Of a stretch of 6,451 bases of DNA, positions 5,690 through 6,451 are shown piece by piece. The notes beneath the pieces are model-generated. The model made no database searches, was not told the DNA's origin, and was given only the letters and a program-made list of their open reading frames with translations. How positions within the stretch are numbered: position 1 is the first letter of the stretch; the number at the start of each line of letters is the position of its first letter. Both the position numbers and the translations under genes were made by a program. This DNA comes from Klenkia sp. (GTDB taxonomy: Bacteria; Actinomycetota; Actinomycetes; Mycobacteriales; Geodermatophilaceae). Where the stretch lies: positions 1-6,451 of the forward strand of contig JAOPVM010000269.1 of assembly GCA_025966215.1 (NCBI GenBank), written 5' to 3'.

Positions 5690-5899
5690 ATGAGCGTGTT
5701 CGACAGGGCGAAGGCCAAGGCCGAGGAGCTGCTGGGCCGGGCGACCGAGGTGTACGGGGAGTCCCACGGGGACGCCGCGGCCGAGGCCGCCGGGGAGGCC
5801 CGCCGACTGGAGGGCGAGGCCGAGGAGGAGGCGCTGGAGGCCCGCGAGGCCGCCGAGCGCCGGCACCCCGACGACGACGGGCTCGCCGGCGCCCGCTGA
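5690..5899 (+). CDS. Small acidic CsbD-like protein
   Basis: This 69-residue soluble protein has no cysteine, no signal peptide and no membrane segment. It reads as one long Ala/Glu/Arg-rich helical region: FDRAKAKAEELLGRATEVYG (4-23), then a GESHGD turn, then AAAEAAGEARRLEGEAEEEA (29-48), with an acidic, disordered-looking end (PDDDGLAGAR). The pattern K-AEEL-GRA-E--GE--GD----A-GEA-RLEGEAEE resembles the CsbD family of small general-stress proteins, which also repeat K-AEELKGK and AEGKADQ-type units; the match is by eye, so the family call is moderate. Function in that family is poorly known. The start is decided by GAGGGAGG 7 bases upstream. It lies 31 bases after the second CNNM gene and is either the last gene of that operon or has its own promoter. 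It is convergent to the phosphatase gene. Confidence 0.8.
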   Translation: MSVFDRAKAKAEELLGRATEVYGESHGDAAAEAAGEARRLEGEAEEEALEAREAAERRHPDDDGLAGAR

Positions 5900-5906
5900 G
5901 CGGGTG
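5890..5906. terminator. Compact hairpin between convergent genes
   Basis: CGCCCGC (5890-5896) pairs with GCGGGTG (5900-5906), including one G-T pair, around a three-base loop TGA that is the stop codon of the small gene. It lies in the 15-base gap between two convergent stops, the expected place for a bidirectional terminator. There is no T run on either strand, which is common for actinobacterial terminators but makes the call uncertain. Confidence 0.45.
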
Positions 5907-5914
5907 AGGGAGGG

Positions 5915-6451
5915 TCAGGCCAGCCGGACGGCGACCAGCGCCACGTCGTCCTCGGGCCGGCCGTGCACCAGCTGCTCGACGAGCTCGTCGCACAGCTCGG
6001 TGAGCGGCCGGTCGGCCAGGGTGCGCACCAGGGTGCGCAGCCGCTCGAGTCCGGCGTCCAGGTCCTCGCTGCGCCGCTCCACGAGCCCGTCGGTCAACAG
6101 CAGCACCGTGGAGCCCGACTCGAGCAGGACCTCGTGCTCGCGGCGGCGGGTGAGGCTGTCCACCCCGAGCAGCAGGTCGCCGTCCCAGCCGCGGGCGTCC
6201 AGCAGGGTGCCGTCCGGGCGCAGCACCACCGGCTCCAGGTGCCCGGCGTTCGCCCAGACCAGCCGGGCCGTGCCGTCGGCCGCGGGCTGCTCCAGGCGGG
6301 CGACGGCGGCGGTGGCGAGGACCTGCAGGTCCAGCAGGGCCATGGCTGCGTCCAGCCCGCGCAGCACCTCGGCGGGCCCGGCGCCGGAGTAGGCCGCGAC
6401 GCCGCGGAGCAGGCCGCGCAGCTGTCCCATCGCGGCGGCCGCGGCGGTGTC
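5915..6451 (-). CDS. PP2C/SpoIIE-type serine phosphatase, C-terminal part (N-terminus beyond the right edge)
   Basis: The visible 178 residues are the C-terminal half or more of a PP2C-like catalytic domain of the SpoIIE/RsbU type, which dephosphorylates anti-anti-sigma factors in partner-switching stress regulation. They read in from the window edge as DTAAAAMGQLRGLLRG, the helix that follows the metal-binding Asp-Gly motif (itself outside), then VWANAGHLEPVVLRPDG (the usual NAGH-P--L---G strand pair), LLGVDS, LLLTDGLVERR (the TDGLVE metal motif) and PEDDVALVAVRLA at the end (the DD metal motif). The protein ends right after the domain, so any sensor domains (GAF, PAS or HAMP) would be N-terminal and lie outside the window. 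The ATG at 6430 is internal, not the start, because the frame continues open to 6451 and the preceding residues still match the family. No anti-sigma or anti-anti-sigma gene is visible to name its partner. Confidence 0.9.
   Translation of the reverse strand, partial: DTAAAAAMGQLRGLLRGVAAYSGAGPAEVLRGLDAAMALLDLQVLATAAVARLEQPAADGTARLVWANAGHLEPVVLRPDGTLLDARGWDGDLLLGVDSLTRRREHEVLLESGSTVLLLTDGLVERRSEDLDAGLERLRTLVRTLADRPLTELCDELVEQLVHGRPEDDVALVAVRLA

Noticed and set aside
4399..5718. Minus-strand open frame of 439 codons antisense to the second CNNM gene
   Set aside because: Same reason: low-complexity product opposite a gene with full family motifs.
5904..6392. Plus-strand Ser/Arg-rich open frame over the phosphatase gene
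   Set aside because: It is antisense to the PP2C-type domain, which has NAGH, TDGLVE and PEDD motifs in order; the plus frame has no recognisable feature.

Overview
The window is very GC-rich DNA (G or C at almost every third codon position, frequent GTG starts) from a chromosome of a high-GC actinobacterium. The protein style would fit the Geodermatophilaceae (Blastococcus, Geodermatophilus, Modestobacter), but that family-level placement is an inference from memory, not a search result. I see no mobile element, CRISPR array, tRNA or rRNA. Coding density is high and nearly every base is assigned to eight genes, two of them cut by the window edges.

Left part (1-1734): a partial MFS transporter on the minus strand (1-1110, running off the left edge) diverges from a small plus-strand gene for an unrecognised five-helix membrane protein (1210-1734). 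The roughly 100-base gap between them carries a minus-strand -10-like element and a good plus-strand ribosome binding site.

Centre and right (1862-5899): five plus-strand genes lie close together. The first two are moaA (radical SAM GTP 3',8-cyclase) and a moaD-type sulfur-carrier gene separated by one base; they belong to molybdenum cofactor synthesis. After 71 bases come two paralogous CNNM/DUF21-CBS membrane proteins of the 'hemolysin C/CorC' group, overlapping by four bases (GTGA). The first has the full domain set including the C-terminal CorC_HlyC domain; the second ends straight after its CBS pair. A 69-residue acidic, helical, CsbD-like protein with the strongest Shine-Dalgarno of the window closes the run. 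moaA-moaD are probably one transcription unit, and the CNNM pair plus the small gene probably another or a continuation.

Right edge (5915-6451): on the minus strand, convergent to the above, lies the C-terminal part of a PP2C/SpoIIE-type serine phosphatase that runs off the right edge. The convergent stops are 15 bases apart and share a compact GC hairpin.

No gene cluster here looks like a new multi-gene system. The points most worth a second look are the asymmetric CNNM pair, the 15-bp tandem duplication that doubles a stop codon, a likely leaderless moaA, and the small CsbD-like gene.
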